DNA of 64,000 nt from Enterobacter sp. Bisph1 (GTDB taxonomy: Bacteria > Pseudomonadota > Gammaproteobacteria > Enterobacterales > Enterobacteriaceae). The notes under the pieces are model-generated. The model did not search any database and was not told where the DNA came from. It saw only the letters and a program-made list of their open reading frames with translations. The position numbers were made by a program, and so were the translations under genes. The DNA lies in assembly GCF_000814905.1 (NCBI RefSeq), contig NZ_JXAG01000035.1, positions 234,570 to 298,569 of the forward strand. Reading direction: 5' to 3'. Below are positions 49,395-59,275 of the stretch, piece after piece (within the stretch, counting starts at the first letter, position 1; each line of letters opens with the position of its first letter).

Positions 49395-49943
49395 TCACGG
49401 TTCAAGCAGATCCCCGCGCGCCGCATTGAGGTACTGCAGCATCGACCACAGCGTTAAAACGGCGGCAACGAAAAACAGCGTAATCCCGGCGTATTCAACC
49501 CAGATATTCGGCCGCCACAGCAGCCACACCAGTGCCACCATCTGCGAGGTCGTTTTGACTTTGCCTATCCAGGAAACGGCCACGCGGCTGCGTTTGCCCA
49601 TTTCCGCCATCCATTCGCGCAGCGCAGAGATAATGATCTCACGGGCGATCATGGTGGCCGCAGGCAAGGTTACCCACCAGCTGTGATAATGCTCCGCCAC
49701 CAGCACCATCGCAATCGCGACCAGCACTTTATCGGCAACCGGATCGAGGAACGCGCCGAAACGGGTGCTTTGGTTCCAGCGCCGTGCCAGAAAGCCATCA
49801 AACCAGTCGGTGACCGCCGCACAGAGAAAAATCAGCGCACAAACAAACGGCGCCCACGGAAAACGCAGATAAAACGCCAGGACAAAAAACGGAATCAGGA
49901 TGACGCGAAATAGGGTGAGCAACGTAGGAATATTAAATCGCAT
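49395..49943 (-). CDS. pgsA: Phosphatidylglycerophosphate synthase
   Basis: 182 residues, the E. coli length, start [23 protein letters not shown]-alcohol phosphatidyltransferase in the inner membrane: joins CDP-diacylglycerol and glycerol-3-phosphate in anionic lipid synthesis. The signature DG-x2-AR-x8-G-x3-D-x3-D is seen in [20 protein letters not shown] and LDPVADK (about 45-73). Downstream of uvrC by 56 bases and upstream of the tRNA cluster. Confidence 0.97.
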   Translation of the reverse strand: MRFNIPTLLTLFRVILIPFFVLAFYLRFPWAPFVCALIFLCAAVTDWFDGFLARRWNQSTRFGAFLDPVADKVLVAIAMVLVAEHYHSWWVTLPAATMIAREIIISALREWMAEMGKRSRVAVSWIGKVKTTSQMVALVWLLWRPNIWVEYAGITLFFVAAVLTLWSMLQYLNAARGDLLEP

Positions 49944-49999
49944 AGCGGCGTTAACTGTCTGTTGTTTGTAAATATTCGCTCTATGTTGCTACAGAGCCC

Positions 50000-51832
50000 C
50001 TAATGTTTCAACGAGTAGAAGATCTTTTCTGCCAGTCCTTGCGATATCCCCGGCACTTTTGAGATTTCATCTACGCTGGCGTTCAATAAACCTTGCAGCC
50101 CGCCCATATATTTTAACAGCATCTGGCGCCGCTTCGGCCCTACGCCTTCAATCGTTTCCAGGGAACTGGTGTTTTTCACTTTCGCACGTTTTTTACGATG
50201 TCCGCTAATGGCATGATCGTGGGAATCATCGCGAATATGCTGAATCACATGCAGCGCGGGCGAATCCGGTGGCAGGCTAAAGCCCTCACCTTCCGGCTCA
50301 AAAAATAGCGTTTCCAGCCCCGCTTTGCGATCCGCCCCTTTGGCGACGCCAAGCAACAACGGCCGGTTTTTATCCCAGGGAACGTCCAGCTCGGCAAACA
50401 CGGCTTTCGCCTGCCCCAGCTGCCCTTTCCCGCCATCGATAAGGATAACGTCCGGGATCTTGCTCTCTTCGATCGCTTTGCCATAGCGGCGACGCAGCAC
50501 CTGGTTCATCGCTGCGTAATCATCGCCCGGCGTAATGCCGGTAATATTGTAACGGCGATACTCCGCACGCACCGGCCCGTTAGCGTCAAATACCACGCAG
50601 GAGGCAACGGTCTGCTCACCCATGGTGTGACTGATATCGAAACACTCCATACGTTTCACTTCCGGCAGCTCCAGCACGTTGGCAAGGGCGGCCAACCGCT
50701 GGTGAATCGTTGACTGCTGCGAAAGTTTGGTACCGAGCGCCGTGGCCGCGTTAGTACGCGCCAGCTTCAGGTAACGAGCGCGATCGCCGCGCGGTTTTGT
50801 CTGCACATTCACCCGTCGCCCGGCAAGCTCGGAAAGGGAATCGCTGAGCAGGGTTTTATCGTTGAGGTTGAAGTCGAGCAGAATTTCGCCCGGCAGCGTA
50901 CGCATCTGGCTGCCCTGCAGGTAGAACTGGCCGACAAAGGTCTCCACCACTTCACCCAGCTCTGTCCCGCCCGGCACCTTTGGAAAATAGCTGCGGCTAC
51001 CCAGCACTTTGCCCTGGCGGATAAACAGCACATGCACGCAGGCCATACCGGCGTCAAACGCCACGCCAATCACGTCCAGATCCTCGCCGGTGTTAGAGAC
51101 GAACTGTTTTTCCGTGACGCGTCGCACCGCCTGAATTTGATCCCGCACCCGCGCCGCTTCTTCAAACTCCAGCAACTGGCTGGCTTTTTCCATGCGGGCA
51201 ATCAGCTGCGTCAGCACCTGATCGTCTTTACCGGCCAGGAACAGGCGCACGTATTCAACCTGCTGCGCATACTCCTCTTCGCTGACCAGCCCGGCGACGC
51301 ACGGCCCCAGGCAGCGGCCAATTTGATATTGCAAACAGGGGCGCGATCGGTTGCGGTAGACGCTGTTTTCGCACTGACGAATCGGGAAAATTTTCTGCAG
51401 CAGCGCCAGCGTTTCACGCACCGCGTAGCCGTTAGGGAAAGGACCAAAGTACTCCCCTTTCGCATGTTTTGCGCCGCGATGCATAGAAAGACGGGGATGG
51501 GTATCACCGCTGAGAAAGATAAACGGATAGGATTTATCATCGCGCAGCAGCACGTTATACCGGGGCTGGTACAGCTTGATGTAGTTATGCTCAAGCAGCA
51601 GCGCTTCGGTTTCCGTGTGGGTCACGGTGACATCAATCTGCTGTATCTGCGCCACCAGCGCTTCGGTTTTTCGTGAGGCCAGATTGCTGCGAAAGTAGCT
51701 GGAAAGCCGCTTTTTCAGATCTTTTGCTTTACCGACATAGATAACCGTACCGCCGGCATCATACATACGATAGACGCCGGGTTTGCTGGTAACCGTTTTA
51801 AGAAATGCTTTCGAATCAAAAACTTCAGTCAC
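50000..51832 (-). CDS. uvrC: Excinuclease ABC subunit C
   Basis: 610 residues from the GTG at 51832, which overlaps the uvrY stop (GTGA) and gives the E. coli length; an earlier GTG would add nine residues. It makes both cuts beside damaged DNA in nucleotide excision repair. Parts: GIY-YIG domain ([20 protein letters not shown], about 18-37), Cys-rich [13 protein letters not shown] (about 166-178), UVR domain for UvrB, RNase H-like 3' nuclease domain (DISHTMGE, about 398) and a tandem helix-hairpin-helix end. Confidence 0.97.
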   Translation of the reverse strand: MTEVFDSKAFLKTVTSKPGVYRMYDAGGTVIYVGKAKDLKKRLSSYFRSNLASRKTEALVAQIQQIDVTVTHTETEALLLEHNYIKLYQPRYNVLLRDDKSYPFIFLSGDTHPRLSMHRGAKHAKGEYFGPFPNGYAVRETLALLQKIFPIRQCENSVYRNRSRPCLQYQIGRCLGPCVAGLVSEEEYAQQVEYVRLFLAGKDDQVLTQLIARMEKASQLLEFEEAARVRDQIQAVRRVTEKQFVSNTGEDLDVIGVAFDAGMACVHVLFIRQGKVLGSRSYFPKVPGGTELGEVVETFVGQFYLQGSQMRTLPGEILLDFNLNDKTLLSDSLSELAGRRVNVQTKPRGDRARYLKLARTNAATALGTKLSQQSTIHQRLAALANVLELPEVKRMECFDISHTMGEQTVASCVVFDANGPVRAEYRRYNITGITPGDDYAAMNQVLRRRYGKAIEESKIPDVILIDGGKGQLGQAKAVFAELDVPWDKNRPLLLGVAKGADRKAGLETLFFEPEGEGFSLPPDSPALHVIQHIRDDSHDHAISGHRKKRAKVKNTSSLETIEGVGPKRRQMLLKYMGGLQGLLNASVDEISKVPGISQGLAEKIFYSLKH

Positions 51833-52485
51833 TGACTTATTAACGTCTCCGCATTGCACAACCCATGGCGAATAGCGAGGTGCGTCAGTTCGACGTCGCC
51901 GTGAATGTTCAGTTTACTGAACATCCTGTAGCGATAGCTATTCACCGTTTTCGGGCTCAGATGTAGCTGTTCCGAGATCTCATTGACCTTCTGGCCTTTA
52001 GTGATCATCAGCATAATCTGCAATTCGCGTTCAGACAAACTATCAAACGGGGAATCGGTTTTTTCGGGTTCGATTTGGCTCAGCGCCATTTGCTGAGCAA
52101 TATCAGAGGCAATATAGCGCTGACCGGACTGGACGAAGCGGATAGCATTTACCACTTCCTGCGGCGCGGCGCCTTTGCTGAGGTAGCCTGCAGCGCCCGC
52201 CTGCATCACTTTTGCCGGCAGCGGGTTTTCAGTATGGACAGTAAGCATAATCACTTTGGTATCGGTATTGCTGCGGGCGATTTTCCGCGTCGCTTCAAGA
52301 CCACCGATACCCGGCATGTTCATATCCATCAGCACCACGTCAACAGGATTAGCGCGACACCATTTAATGGCATCCTCACCGCAGTTGACCTCGCCGATAA
52401 CTTTAATGCCCTTAATATCTTCAAGAATGCGTCGTATCCCTGCGCGCACGAGTTCATGGTCATCAACAAGTAGGACGTTGATCAA
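51829..52485 (-). CDS. uvrY: Response regulator UvrY
   Basis: 218 residues. Receiver domain with VDDHELVR (about 7-14) and phospho-acceptor Asp in [13 protein letters not shown] (about 54); LuxR/FixJ helix-turn-helix at the end ([20 protein letters not shown], about 150-169). Partner kinase BarA is elsewhere. It switches on CsrB/CsrC small RNAs and so relieves CsrA control, which reaches flhDC mRNA. The stop overlaps the uvrC start. Confidence 0.97.
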   Translation of the reverse strand: MINVLLVDDHELVRAGIRRILEDIKGIKVIGEVNCGEDAIKWCRANPVDVVLMDMNMPGIGGLEATRKIARSNTDTKVIMLTVHTENPLPAKVMQAGAAGYLSKGAAPQEVVNAIRFVQSGQRYIASDIAQQMALSQIEPEKTDSPFDSLSERELQIMLMITKGQKVNEISEQLHLSPKTVNSYRYRMFSKLNIHGDVELTHLAIRHGLCNAETLISQ

Positions 52486-52954
52486 TGGAGTATCTCCGGA
52501 AATAGGGATAATGCGACTAAAGCCTGATTTCTCATATATTAACTTTTTTTTACGCAGTAATGGAAGGTTAAAAAACCACTGACCGTCGATTTTGTTCGCG
52601 TTTTGCTAATCGGTCTGTGGTGAGCAAGACAATTTTTTGCACTGTTTTTAAGCGCAGCGCTAAAAAAGTTTTACTACATCTTTTCAAAATGTTACGAAAA
52701 ATTCGCCGTGGTCTGAGAAAAACAATTAGCAGGCTCTATAAGTTCCAATAATTAACGGTGAATAATGCTGTGGGAAAAATATATTCTTCTGTTATTAAAA
52801 GCATGGATGGATATTAGCGCCACCTTTAATTTAATAAACTGATATTAATGATCAAAAAACAACCACTGCTCTCTTTCGCCATCCTTATGGTATACTCCGC
52901 CGCTTTGACAGTGATCGTCGCGCCGTAACGCGACACCGTAACGAGGAAAGTAAA
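52486..52954. promoter_or_regulatory. uvrY/yecF divergent control region
   Basis: About 470 bases, AT-rich on the uvrY side. On the plus strand an extended -10 promoter (TGG-TATACT, 52888-52896) would serve yecF about 60 bases on; its -35 is poor. No clear uvrY promoter found. A 26-codon frame (52848-52928) overlaps the promoter and is not called. Confidence 0.45.
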
Positions 52955-53179
52955 TTGAGCACACCTGATTTTTCCACCGCTGATAATGCCCAGCAACTGG
53001 CGCTGGAAGTCTCCTGCCTGAAATCAATGATTACGCTGATGCTGCAGGCAATGGGCCAGGCAGATGCCGGGCGCGTAATCCTAAAAATGGAAAAGCAAAT
53101 CGCACAAATGGAAGATGAAGCTCAGGCTACGCTCTTTTCCGGTACTGTTAAGCAAATTAAACAAGCTTACCGCCAGTAA
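52955..53179 (+). CDS. yecF: DUF2594 protein YecF
   Basis: 74 residues from a TTG start preceded by GAGG, as in E. coli YecF. Sequence start [20 protein letters not shown]; the rest is likely a helical coiled coil ([20 protein letters not shown]). Function unknown. Convergent with sdiA, conserved order. Confidence 0.9.
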   Translation: MSTPDFSTADNAQQLALEVSCLKSMITLMLQAMGQADAGRVILKMEKQIAQMEDEAQATLFSGTVKQIKQAYRQ

Positions 53180-53185
53180 ATGGTT

Positions 53186-53214
53186 ACCGGCTGCCAGCAA
53201 AACGGGCAGCCGGT
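53186..53214. terminator. Hairpin between the convergent yecF and sdiA
   Basis: A 10-bp perfect stem ACCGGCTGCC/GGCAGCCGGT with a 9-base loop, no T run. Possible bidirectional terminator. Confidence 0.5.
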
Positions 53215-53240
53215 GCACGCTATTCGGTGAGGTTAGCGAA

Positions 53241-53963
53241 TTAAATCATCCCCGTCGCAGCTGCATAGCAGGCAATCTGCGTTTTATTTGGCGCGTTAAA
53301 TTTCTTTTGCATATTTTTTTGATGGAAATTAACGGTGTTTTCGGAAATAGATAAGATAATGGCAATTTCCGCCGAGGTCTTACCTTCCGCCGTCCACTTG
53401 AGGATTTCGCGTTCGCGCTTACTGAATTTCATTTCCGGCGCCAGCACAGTATGGTCTTCAAGACGGGTCAATGTGAGTAAACTCAACTGCACCAGCGTTT
53501 GTAAGCGCAGCTCAATTTCATCATCCGCCATCATTTTGCCAAGCAGGCTGGTGCGCGAGACGGACAAAAAGCCCATCGCATGATTAGGCAGCATCAGACA
53601 TTGCGAAATACCTTTGCGTAATCCGTGATCCCGCGCCGCATCCCACAATACCATCGCATCATTAAACAGTGCGTCATTCCATGGCAAATGTCCCTGAATG
53701 AAGTTTTCCGCCTTCAATACGGGATCAATAACAAAATAATTCTCTGCCTGATAATGCGCCATCCATGCGTGCGGATAAGAGGTTTCTACGCTCAGTTTCG
53801 GCCGGGTGAAAGGCACCGGATGGCGAATGCAAAGCGAAAAATAATCGAATTCCAGCAGCTGTGTTTGCCGCTGTAACTCTGAATAAACATCTTTAGCCGT
53901 TGTTATCTCCTGGAACCGCAACATCATGTCGCGACGCCAGGTAAAGAATTCAAGTTCCTGCAT
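53241..53963 (-). CDS. sdiA: Quorum-sensing regulator SdiA
   Basis: 240 residues, the E. coli length. N-terminal acyl-homoserine lactone domain (about 20-165) with FDYFSLCIRHPVPFTRPKLS and the ligand-pocket residues in HAWMAHYQ and FVIDPVL, then a LuxR helix-turn-helix end (FSKREREILKWTAEGKTSAE, about 178-197). LuxR solo that responds to signals of other bacteria. No luxI gene is in the window. Its leader is 270 bases, AT-rich, with no gene. Confidence 0.96.
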   Translation of the reverse strand: MQELEFFTWRRDMMLRFQEITTAKDVYSELQRQTQLLEFDYFSLCIRHPVPFTRPKLSVETSYPHAWMAHYQAENYFVIDPVLKAENFIQGHLPWNDALFNDAMVLWDAARDHGLRKGISQCLMLPNHAMGFLSVSRTSLLGKMMADDEIELRLQTLVQLSLLTLTRLEDHTVLAPEMKFSKREREILKWTAEGKTSAEIAIILSISENTVNFHQKNMQKKFNAPNKTQIACYAAATGMI

Positions 53964-54235
53964 ACCGACCGGTAATACCCCTGACTTTAATAATCATTAT
54001 TTTGTATACATTAAGCTAACACATAAAACTTAATTATTAATATAAAATATCGATACGGACGGAAATAAGTTGTGTTTAACACCAGCGTTAACGGCATCAT
54101 TAGTAGGGAATAATGGACAGGCGTTTATGACAGGAAAATATCCGTCCTGCTCACTGCGGGTATTATTCAGACACGGTTTTGACTTAAGTGAAATTAACGT
54201 GATTCAGCCATGATGTGGGCTGAATCACGTTGGCT

Positions 54236-54988
54236 TTACTGCATAAGGAATTTTTCCAAAAACTGACGCGTGCGTGGATGCTGCGGATCGGCAAACAGCG
54301 CTTTCGCCGGCCCCTGCTCAACAATGCGTCCCTGATCCATAAAGATTGCCCGATCGGCAACGTCGCGGGCAAAACTCATCTCATGGGTCACAATCACCAT
54401 AGTGCGTTTTTCCTGCGCCAGCTGGCGAATGGTATTCAGCACTTCACCCACCAGCTCAGGATCGAGGGCCGACGTTGGCTCATCAAACAGGATCACATCC
54501 GGACGCATGGCCAGCGCACGGGCTATCGCGACGCGCTGCTGCTGCCCGCCGGATAAACGTCGCGGGTAGCTGCTCTCTTTGCCACTCAATCCAACTTTAA
54601 CCAGCAGTTCGCGCGCGCGCCCTGCGGCCTCTTCCTTGGGTTCGCCTTTAACAATCACCGGCCCTTCAATAATGTTTTCCAGCACCGTGCGGTGCGGAAA
54701 CAGATTGAAATTCTGGAATACAAAACCGACCCGCTGGCGTAACAGACGAATAGCGGCTTTTTGCTGGCTGAGGGGACGCGCATTATCAATATCGATATCG
54801 CCGACGCGAATCGTGCCGCTGTCGGGCTGTTCCAGCAGGTTTATACAGCGCAAAAAAGTGGTTTTACCGGAACCGCTCGGCCCGATAATCGCCACCACTT
54901 CCCCCTGCTTCACCTCAAGATCAATACCGTGCAGCACGGTCTGCCCATGGAAGGTTTTCACCAGGTTTTTCACGTCGATAGCACTCAT
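54236..54988 (-). CDS. tcyN: L-cystine ABC transporter ATP-binding protein TcyN
   Basis: 250 residues. Walker A GPSGSGKTT (about 36-44), Q loop, signature LSGGQQQRVAIARALAM (about 142-158), Walker B VILFDEPTSALD, H loop THEMSF. Drives import of cystine and related sulfur amino acids with TcyL and TcyJ. Overlaps tcyL by 4 bases; last gene of the operon. Formerly yecC. Confidence 0.96.
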   Translation of the reverse strand: MSAIDVKNLVKTFHGQTVLHGIDLEVKQGEVVAIIGPSGSGKTTFLRCINLLEQPDSGTIRVGDIDIDNARPLSQQKAAIRLLRQRVGFVFQNFNLFPHRTVLENIIEGPVIVKGEPKEEAAGRARELLVKVGLSGKESSYPRRLSGGQQQRVAIARALAMRPDVILFDEPTSALDPELVGEVLNTIRQLAQEKRTMVIVTHEMSFARDVADRAIFMDQGRIVEQGPAKALFADPQHPRTRQFLEKFLMQ

Positions 54989-55653
54989 TTAGGGTCACGC
55001 TCCTGACGGTTAAGCTGGTTCTCAAAATAGTTTTGCAGGGTGGAAAGGACCGTCGCCATCACCCAATAGATCAGGGATGCCGCCAGGTACATAGTGAACA
55101 CTTCCAGCGTACGGGAGGTTACCAGCTGCGCCTGGCGAAACAGCTCCGGCACCTGAATGGTGGCAGCAAGGGAGGTATCTTTAACCAGGCTAATAAAACT
55201 GTTACTCAGCGGCGGAAGCGCCACGCGCGCCGCCTGCGGCAGGATCGCGCGGCGCAAGGTCTGCCAGCGTGTCATGCCGATACTGGCCGCCGCTTCCCAC
55301 TGACCTTTATCAATGGACGAGATTGCCGCGCGCAGGGTTTCCGCCGCATAAGCCGCCGTATTCAATGACAGGCCAATCATCGCTGACGGGATAGGATCCA
55401 GCTCAATGCCAAACTGCGGCAGGCCGTAATAGATCATAAATAGCTGGGCGATAAGCGGCGTACCGCGAAAGATAGAGATATAAAAACGCGCCAGCCAGCG
55501 AACCGGCAGCAGCGACGACATGCGCATCAACGCCAGTATAAAGCCCAGCAGTAGACCAAAAAACATACCGCCAATGCTGAGTTGCAGCGTAAATACCGCG
55601 CCCTTTAACAGATACGGCGCGGAGTCGATAACCAGTTGAAGACTCTCTTGCAT
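54985..55653 (-). CDS. tcyL: L-cystine ABC transporter permease TcyL
   Basis: 222 residues with about five membrane segments of the His/Glu-type amino acid permease family; the EAA loop is TLRAAISSIDKGQWEAAAS then GMTRWQTLRRAILPQA (about 105-140). Formerly yecS. It lies 21 bases after dcyD and overlaps tcyN. Confidence 0.96.
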   Translation of the reverse strand: MQESLQLVIDSAPYLLKGAVFTLQLSIGGMFFGLLLGFILALMRMSSLLPVRWLARFYISIFRGTPLIAQLFMIYYGLPQFGIELDPIPSAMIGLSLNTAAYAAETLRAAISSIDKGQWEAAASIGMTRWQTLRRAILPQAARVALPPLSNSFISLVKDTSLAATIQVPELFRQAQLVTSRTLEVFTMYLAASLIYWVMATVLSTLQNYFENQLNRQERDPK

Positions 55654-55674
55654 TATTTTTGCTCTGCGAGAAGG

Positions 55675-56679
<1,005 letters not shown>

Positions 56680-56730
56680 CTAACGTAAGCAAGGGTGTTA
56701 ATTATGCATGCTAACCCGGCTTAAATAAAA

Positions 56731-56757
56731 AAGGCGCTTGATTAAGCGCCTTTTTTT
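56731..56757. terminator. Terminator between tcyJ and dcyD
   Basis: Stem AAGGCGCTT/AAGCGCCTT with a four-base loop, A run on the left and seven T on the right. On the minus strand it ends tcyJ transcripts in part, so tcyJ can be made in excess over the genes that follow. Confidence 0.85.
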
Positions 56758-56769
56758 AGCGGGTCACGA

Positions 56770-57570
56770 TTACTTCGTGACGTCCGCGCCAAACCATTTT
56801 TCCGACAGCGTTTTCATGGTGCCATCTTTTTGCATATCGGCAATCGCCGCGTCGATAGCTTTTAGCAGATCCTCGTTGCCTTTACGCACCGCAACGCCGG
56901 CTTCCTGACGTGAGAAGGCGTTACCCGCTACCGCCAGCGTATCTTTCGTTTTCTTCACCAGATCCAGCGCGGCCAGGCGATCCACCAGAATGGCATCAAT
57001 ACGGCCTACGCGCAGATCCTGATATTTGGTCGGGTCATCGTCATAGGTGCGAATATCAACACCCTGCACGTTCTGGCGCAGCCACTCTTCATAGTTGGTG
57101 CCCAGACCGACGCCCACTTTTTTGCCTTTCAGGTCCGCCGCAGATTTAATCCCTGCTTCGTTCCCTTTTTTCACCAGCGCCTGAATACCGGAAACGGTAT
57201 AGGGCGTTGAGAAGTCGTATTTTTTCTTACGCTCATCGGAGATGGTCACCTGGTTAATCACCACATCGATGCGTTTTGAGTCCAGCGACGCCAGCATGCC
57301 GTCCCATTTGGTCGGCTTGAGGGAGGCTTTCACCCCCAGGTGCTGCGCCAGCGCTTCGGCAAATTCCACTTCAAAACCGGTCAGCTTGCCATCGTCGCCC
57401 TGGAAACTGAACGGCGGGTAAGTCCCTTCAAGTCCCACCAGCAGCGTGCCGCGCTCTTTAACTTTATTCAGCAAGTTTTCCGCTGCGAAGGTTTTCACGC
57501 TCATGCCTGCTACCAGCGCGACAGCCATCACACCCATCAGCGCCTGACGTCCCAAAAGTGCTAGTTTCAT
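56770..57570 (-). CDS. tcyJ: L-cystine-binding periplasmic protein TcyJ (FliY)
   Basis: 266 residues from the ATG at 57570 (start MKLALLGRQALMGVMAVALV, E. coli length); a TTG five codons earlier is less likely. Signal peptide cut near KTFAAE. Family-3 solute-binding protein with GTLLVGLEGTYPPFSFQGDD and GLGTNYEEWLRQNVQG. Binds cystine and hands it to TcyL/TcyN. In E. coli it lies after fliAZ and was named fliY for that reason. Confidence 0.96.
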   Translation of the reverse strand: MKLALLGRQALMGVMAVALVAGMSVKTFAAENLLNKVKERGTLLVGLEGTYPPFSFQGDDGKLTGFEVEFAEALAQHLGVKASLKPTKWDGMLASLDSKRIDVVINQVTISDERKKKYDFSTPYTVSGIQALVKKGNEAGIKSAADLKGKKVGVGLGTNYEEWLRQNVQGVDIRTYDDDPTKYQDLRVGRIDAILVDRLAALDLVKKTKDTLAVAGNAFSRQEAGVAVRKGNEDLLKAIDAAIADMQKDGTMKTLSEKWFGADVTK

Positions 57571-57653
57571 AGTTACCCCAGTCAAGTAATTGGCTGTAGT
57601 GTAAGATGCCTGCCAGTAAGTACAAGCACCACTCAGCTACAACTTATTCCTTT

Positions 57654-58205
57654 TTAATATATATCAGATGTTGCGCCGACCGCGATTTTTTGCACCGGGG
57701 CAAACCGCATCTGGCTTTTAAACTGCGCATATTTGCGTAACGCAATCCGATAGTTATTAGTGCTGGTGGTGGGTAACCACGGTTCCAGATTTTCGTCGAG
57801 GAACCCGTCTTCCAGCAGCTCACGGGAGATATTAAGGGCGCTGAGATGGTTGCCGAGGCGGCGCAAACGCACGACATATTCGCGTACGGTACCGTGGCTC
57901 ATCTCGGTTTGTTCGAAGAGATATTGTTTAAAACCGATGATATCAAAGAAGTCGCTCTGCTCTTTGCAGTGCAGATCGCCGCAGAAACGACAGAGTGCAA
58001 CCCACTCTTTTTGCTCGAGTTGCCAGGCCGCCTCATCCAACAGCATATCCAGGCGTGAAATCGCGATTTTATTCACGATTTCCCCCCGACGTACCAGCGT
58101 GATGCGATCAAGCAGCTTGTGGCAATGGGCGCAATGCGTTTGGCTGTGTTTAAAGTCTTTTAGGTAGCGGCTTAGAGGCCGTCTTTTTGGTTGCTGCACC
58201 GTCAT
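57654..58205 (-). CDS. fliZ: Flagellar regulator FliZ
   Basis: 183 residues, normal length. Start MTVQQPKRRPLSRYLKDFKH; a Cys pair CAHCHKLLD near 25-33 and CRFCGDLHCKEQ near 92-103; core-binding-like helical part from tyrosine-recombinase fold with LRRLGNHLSALNISRELLED. FliZ opposes RpoS at its promoters and represses curli and other sessile genes while motility is on. Second gene after fliA (62-base gap). Confidence 0.95.
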   Translation of the reverse strand: MTVQQPKRRPLSRYLKDFKHSQTHCAHCHKLLDRITLVRRGEIVNKIAISRLDMLLDEAAWQLEQKEWVALCRFCGDLHCKEQSDFFDIIGFKQYLFEQTEMSHGTVREYVVRLRRLGNHLSALNISRELLEDGFLDENLEPWLPTTSTNNYRIALRKYAQFKSQMRFAPVQKIAVGATSDIY

Positions 58206-58267
58206 GATAACTCCTGGTTGTCAACGCGTTGTTCAGCATTTACCAGGAGCGGTGCAGAATCACCGAC

Positions 58268-58987
58268 CTATAACTTACCCAGCTTGGTACGTAAGCGCTT
58301 GATGGCCTGACTATGAAGCTGGCTCACTCGTGATTCCCCGACTTCCAGAACGGCGCCAATCTCTTTGAGATTGAGTTCTTCCTGGTAGTACAGTGTCAGG
58401 ACCAGCTGTTCACGCTCCGGCAGCGATTCAATCGCTTCCATAACCCGGTGACGTAAATTGCTTTCCATTAACTGGAATAACGGGTTTTCCTGTTGATGAT
58501 CGTCAGTCACCAGCTCGATACTGTCGCCGTGCTCTTCTCGCCATTCATCATAGGAGAAAAGCTGGCTATTATTGGTATCAAGCAGCATCTGACGGTACTC
58601 CTCTACAGGAATTCCAAGACGCTGCGACACTTCCGTCTCCGTCGCGTTACGCCCCAGTTCTTGCTCAAGTTGCCCCATCGCCTGCGCCACTTCGCGGGCA
58701 TTACGCCGAACGCTGCGCGGCACCCAATCGCGGCTGCGCAATTCGTCCAACATAGCGCCACGAATACGCTGTACTGCGTAAGTGGTAAATGCTGTTCCTT
58801 GCAGAGCGTCATATCTGTCCACTGCATTCAGTAGACCGATGCCGCCCGCCTGTAGCAGGTCGTCCAGTTCCACACTCGCCGGCAAACGCACCTGTAGGCG
58901 CAATGCTTCATGCCGCACAAGAGGTACATAACGCTGCCACAGCGAGTGTTTATCCATTACACCTTCAGCGGTATAGAGAGAATTCAC
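58268..58987 (-). CDS. fliA: Flagellar sigma factor FliA (sigma-28)
   Basis: 239 residues from a GTG start (MNSLYTAEGVMDKHSLWQRY), as in E. coli. Region 2 with ELDDLLQAGGIGLLNAVDRY (about 41-60) and FTTYAVQRIRGAMLDELRS, region 4 helix-turn-helix LNLKEIGAVLEVGESRVSQL (about 206-225). It directs class III flagellar genes; the two sigma-28 promoters found in this window (tar and the CHASE3 receptor) are its targets. Confidence 0.97.
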   Translation of the reverse strand: MNSLYTAEGVMDKHSLWQRYVPLVRHEALRLQVRLPASVELDDLLQAGGIGLLNAVDRYDALQGTAFTTYAVQRIRGAMLDELRSRDWVPRSVRRNAREVAQAMGQLEQELGRNATETEVSQRLGIPVEEYRQMLLDTNNSQLFSYDEWREEHGDSIELVTDDHQQENPLFQLMESNLRHRVMEAIESLPEREQLVLTLYYQEELNLKEIGAVLEVGESRVSQLHSQAIKRLRTKLGKL

Positions 58988-59011
58988 GATAAACAGCCCT
59001 GCGTTAATGAG

Positions 59012-59019
59012 TTATCGGC
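59012..59019 (-). promoter_or_regulatory. Possible sigma-28 -10 box of fliA
   Basis: GCCGATAA on the minus strand, 25 bases upstream of the fliA GTG. The -35 position (TGCA) does not match TAAA, so activity is doubtful; fliA is also a class II gene in relatives, but I found no clear FlhDC box in the 290-base gap. Confidence 0.35.
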
Positions 59020-59206
59020 ATGATTATCCGATTCTGCAGTGGTTTTAATCGGGGGAATAGGCCACAAAAAAGACGTGTTTTTGTAGACAGCAGCGTAAAA
59101 TGTTAAATAAACACAACTTTGAAAAGCAAAAACAGCGAGTTAATTAAAATAAAAAAACTGCACATTTGATCTTGAAAACGGAAAAAGTTTGCTACATGAA
59201 ATAAAA

Positions 59207-59238
59207 ACGAATCGTACAAAAGAGTTAGTACGATTCGT
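59207..59238 (-). terminator. Terminator of the glycosyltransferase gene
   Basis: An 11-bp perfect stem ACGAATCGTAC/GTACGATTCGT with a 10-base loop, followed on the minus strand by TTTTTATTT. Confidence 0.88.
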
Positions 59239-59275
59239 TCCGGCAAGTTAACTTAATAGATTGCACTGCCGTCAA

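Noticed and set aside
52848..52928. 26-codon frame coding for a hydrophobic peptide upstream of yecF
   Set aside because: No ribosome-binding site, and it overlaps the extended -10 promoter of yecF, so it would be only partly transcribed.
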